Assembly (NCBI GenBank): GCA_025457615.1
Contig: JALOTZ010000002.1
Span: 56,813 to 120,812 of the forward strand
Direction of reading: 5' to 3'
Length of the DNA: 64,000 bases
Origin: Verrucomicrobiota bacterium
GTDB taxonomy: Bacteria; Verrucomicrobiota; Verrucomicrobiia; Limisphaerales; DSYF01
The notes under the pieces are model-generated. The model was not told where the DNA came from and did not search any database. It was given only the letters and a program-made list of their open reading frames with translations. Position 1 is the first letter of the stretch; each line of letters starts with the position of its first letter. A program made the translations under genes and the position numbers. Below are positions 62,401 through 64,000 of the stretch, piece by piece.

Positions 62401-63059
62401 CCGCCAAGAGTTCCGTGTCCGCGCTGCGGCATCGCGCGTCCGAACTGGCGGACGAGGAGTCGGTCCGGCGTTTTGGCGGTCCACGCTGGACGGGTGGGGG
62501 CGGGCGTCAACCGGGCCGGCCTTCCGCAGCCGAACGGGGCACCTTGCACCATCGTTTTTTGCAGCACCTGGCCTTTGAACGGGCGGCGGATGTCGGGGCA
62601 TTGGCGCGACAACTGAAGGAGTTTGTCGGACAGGGGCTGTTCACCCAGGCCGAAGCCAGCCTCCTCGATCTGGAGGCGATGGCTGCATTCTGGACCTCGG
62701 CTGTGGGCGCTCGCATCCGGGCGGTTGCCGGCCGGGTCAGGCGTGAACTGCCGTTCACCGTGCGTCTGGCGGATGCCGAGGTGCGAACCCTGCTTGGGCA
62801 GGAACCGGATTCCTCACTCGAAGGCGAGTTTGTCGTGGTGCAGGGGGTGGTGGATCTGGTGGTGGTGCTGGACGACGAACTTTGGCTGCTGGATTTCAAG
62901 ACCGACGCGGTTCGGGGCGAGGCGCTGAATCGGCGGGCGAAGGAATACGAACCCCAGCTTCGGCTGTATGCGGCCGCTTTGCAGCGGATCTTCTCCAGAC
63001 CGGTCCGGCACCACTGGCTGCATTTCCTGGCCGCCGGCCAGACGGTCGAGTTGGGCTAG
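59403..63059 (+). CDS. addA: AddA-type helicase-nuclease subunit
   Basis: A 1218-residue UvrD-family helicase with a C-terminal RecB-like nuclease. It processes broken ends for RecA loading. Motifs: Walker A AGAGTGKT (21-28), DEYQDIN (motif II, about 392-398), GDVKQSIYQFRLADP, MSIHRSKGLEFPVVV (motif V region), LYVAATRARDRLILTG (motif VI) and the nuclease site LLDFKTD near 1162. It overlaps addB by 10 bp, so the two subunits are translationally coupled. The chi sequence it would recognise is unknown. Confidence 0.93.
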   Translation: MRLTSSQARAVAARGNVIVVAGAGTGKTSTLVDRCIELLREGASLDRVLMVTFTDAAAAEMRHRLRARLQELADTSTETSARDRFEEQLALVESARISTLHSFCLELVRTHFHELGVDPQPGVLDEHQCRVLAEQVLDGLLEECYAGALPWQEAVRSLVAAYAPDRDALVREWVLQVHRYTQSLPEARGWLANQARAWGSDPAGPAEETTSSEWPTAIVTPPCAPWQMWLIEGFTEWRRRWLPWIQTHAGVKNIDDCLAALASAAGDVTRELVAEVAGAVAAAGEAAWPKGTAGRVRDPLKPFFDEARFLASVAGPGALEADWESVRGHMAALLALTAEFTARFTGAKRELGGVDFPDLEQLTLQLLRDGQGQPTAVAQSVQEQFDQVFVDEYQDINAAQDAILSAVSRTGAGANRFLVGDVKQSIYQFRLADPRIFRRYEQEWGASPVAGATDPSQPNQRISLTDNFRSRPSILEFVNRLFGSLMRESLGGVDYEPLQAGDGGQRAGLGDGPCVELHLIRKESGSQPSTVEDDQASPESLSAMEREARLVAGLLKDLKRSEFLVWDSTSQSQRVVKWKDMAVLLRSPGPRTEAFAQEFHRAGIPLAAARGGFLEAVEVSDLISLLKLLDNPLQDIPLLAVLRSPLVGLSLDELAAIRVQSGLKPFWWALRRFVSEPADGFGQPANRATDEALRGRLAAFLEQFEQWRELARQCGPALCLERVLTDTSYDVLLSVHERGAEQMANVNLLLDYARQFDPYQRQGLFRFLRYVESLETAGESLEPAPVTGRDAVQLMSIHRSKGLEFPVVVLAALGTRFNLRELNSVVLLDPQYGLAPKALTPSGAGRYPTLPFWLAGQRQRAQRLAEELRLLYVAATRARDRLILTGTLSGSDPGEETSPPADGVSDQQWLGARCPLDWLRAWLPGHRQVSEGSVADTGARELLTCKWWDAQDAVPVSPAENRPGAEGDQADRQPVDGALVDAVAQRLAWQYAHQSATTEPAKSSVSALRHRASELADEESVRRFGGPRWTGGGGRQPGRPSAAERGTLHHRFLQHLAFERAADVGALARQLKEFVGQGLFTQAEASLLDLEAMAAFWTSAVGARIRAVAGRVRRELPFTVRLADAEVRTLLGQEPDSSLEGEFVVVQGVVDLVVVLDDELWLLDFKTDAVRGEALNRRAKEYEPQLRLYAAALQRIFSRPVRHHWLHFLAAGQTVELG

Positions 63060-63076
63060 AACCAACCCGGAACCGT

Positions 63077-63853
63077 TCAGCCAGGGGGTTCCAGCGACAC
63101 GATGGCCGGGCGGATCTTCTGTCCGCGGAAGGTGAATCCGGTGCCCAGGGTTTCGGCGACGCGCGCTCCGTCGGGCACCTCGCCGTCGGTTTGCACTTGA
63201 TGCTGGTTCGGGTCGAAGGGCGCTCCCGGCTCGGCTTCGAACGGATTCAGGCCCACGCGGCGGGCAGCGTCGCGGCAGGCCAGTTGAAGCTGGGTGAGCT
63301 GTTCCAGGACCTTGTCCTGGCCGGCGCGGCGGGCGGCCGAATGGATGGCAAAGACGTGGTCGAGAATTCGCACCAAGACCCCGAGCCAGTCCGCTTCCGC
63401 GCGCTTGAGTTTGTCCAATTCCAGACGGAGATGTTGCCGCTCGGAATCGTTGGCTTTTTCGAGGAAGTCGATGAACGACTTCATTTCCTGGCTCATTTTC
63501 TCGGAGACCTGGCGGGCGGCGTTGACGGTTTGCGTGGCGTGTTCATGCACGCCCTGCCACTGGCTGGTGGCGTTGTTCACGGCGGCGGCGATCGTCTCCA
63601 AGCCCCGGATCTGCTCGACCGTGGTGGCCAGGCCGCTGGATTCCAGCAGACGGACTTCCGCTTTGTAATCCATGATGAACGGGGTGATGCCCAGCAGCGC
63701 GCCGAGGATGACACAGGCGACGCAGGCAGTGAGGGTGGGGCCGTTCATGGGCAGCCTGGCCTGGGTGTAGAGGAACCAGGCCAGTCCGGTCAGCAGCGCG
63801 TCCCCGATGAAGAACGGCCACTTGGCAGTCCTCGGAATGGTGATCAACGACAT
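63077..63853 (-). CDS. Membrane-anchored coiled-coil protein with GrpE-like tail
   Basis: A 258-residue protein. Two membrane helices (about 12-32 and 38-62) are followed by a long helical coiled coil (about 65-160). The C-terminal ~50 residues (GAPFDPNQHQVQTDGEV ... GFTFRGQKIRPAIVSL) resemble the beta-domain of GrpE, the Hsp70 nucleotide exchange factor, including the FDPNxH and RPAxV landmarks. A membrane-tethered GrpE-like protein is unusual. Function is inferred only: possibly Hsp70 recruitment to the membrane. Convergent with addA, 17 bp apart. Confidence 0.65.
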   Translation of the reverse strand: MSLITIPRTAKWPFFIGDALLTGLAWFLYTQARLPMNGPTLTACVACVILGALLGITPFIMDYKAEVRLLESSGLATTVEQIRGLETIAAAVNNATSQWQGVHEHATQTVNAARQVSEKMSQEMKSFIDFLEKANDSERQHLRLELDKLKRAEADWLGVLVRILDHVFAIHSAARRAGQDKVLEQLTQLQLACRDAARRVGLNPFEAEPGAPFDPNQHQVQTDGEVPDGARVAETLGTGFTFRGQKIRPAIVSLEPPG

Positions 63854-64000
63854 GCGGTGATGTTAGCGGTCCGCCCCGGCTAGGCAATGGCGGAAGGGAC
63901 CCGCAGCGATTCCGCACCTGAGGTTAAAATCTAGGTGAACCGCACGGCGAGTGATTTTTTTGGCGGCGCCCAGCCGAAATACGGCGCGACGCCGCCTGTT
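63854..64000. other. End of window, no gene seen
   Basis: The last 147 bp hold the 5' flank of the membrane GrpE-like gene. I see no coding signal that continues off the edge and no repeat copy. Confidence 0.5.

Noticed and set aside
1..64000. CRISPR arrays, prophage, insertion sequences
   Set aside because: The repeats found are dispersed palindromes or in-frame 9-nt units, not spaced direct repeats, and no transposase, integrase, cas or phage gene was recognised.

Overview
This 64 kb window is GC-rich chromosomal DNA. It most likely comes from a member of the Verrucomicrobiota, and my inference is the Limisphaerales/Pedosphaeraceae side. The best evidence is a four-gene locus at 26025-32775 whose order and protein architecture match the Akkermansia Amuc_1101-1100-1099-1098 type IV pilus-like cluster. 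Supporting evidence is a set of large secreted proteins with a shared short C-terminal module, in-frame repeat insertions in housekeeping genes, and a Gram-negative LolCD exporter. There are no rRNA genes, recognisable tRNAs, CRISPR arrays, phage genes or transposases.

Layout. 1-1639 has no protein gene but holds a strongly folded plus-strand RNA candidate (about 560-1260) and a palindromic repeat. 1640-6459 carries cysK, queE, a class III aminotransferase, ksgA and a Nudix hydrolase. 6564-10985 has a secreted protein, a HAD phosphatase, an FmdB zinc ribbon, cardiolipin synthase and ubiE/menG. 11331-13782 is the fatty-acid block fabG-acpP-fabF. 14104-24223 has murJ, an OsmC protein, a DUF554 protein, an unrecognised 369-aa protein, an M29 aminopeptidase, recG, a lipoprotein and guaA. 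24293-25426 is a secreted protein on the minus strand.

25427-40770 is the most interesting stretch. It runs from two adjacent palindromic repeats through a PilM fusion, an Amuc_1100-like protein, an Amuc_1099-like protein, a secretin and a stand-alone 5'-3' exonuclease to three very large exported proteins. All lie on one strand with short gaps. I infer an envelope-spanning pilus or secretion machine with linked surface cargo.

40819-64000 carries coaE, an iron-sulfur trio (coiled-coil protein, IscA-type, HscB) and lolCD. It continues with a Tat-exported oxidoreductase, ApbE, rhomboid, purB, a four-helix/zinc protein full of 9-nt repeats, MsrB, an MFS transporter, a radical SAM protein and exonuclease III. 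It closes with addBA and a membrane protein with a GrpE-like tail.

Two intergenic palindromic repeat families (A, four copies of about 155 bp; B, four copies of about 109 bp) are scattered between genes. Several essential genes (queE, aminotransferase, ksgA, recG) carry what look like in-frame insertions.
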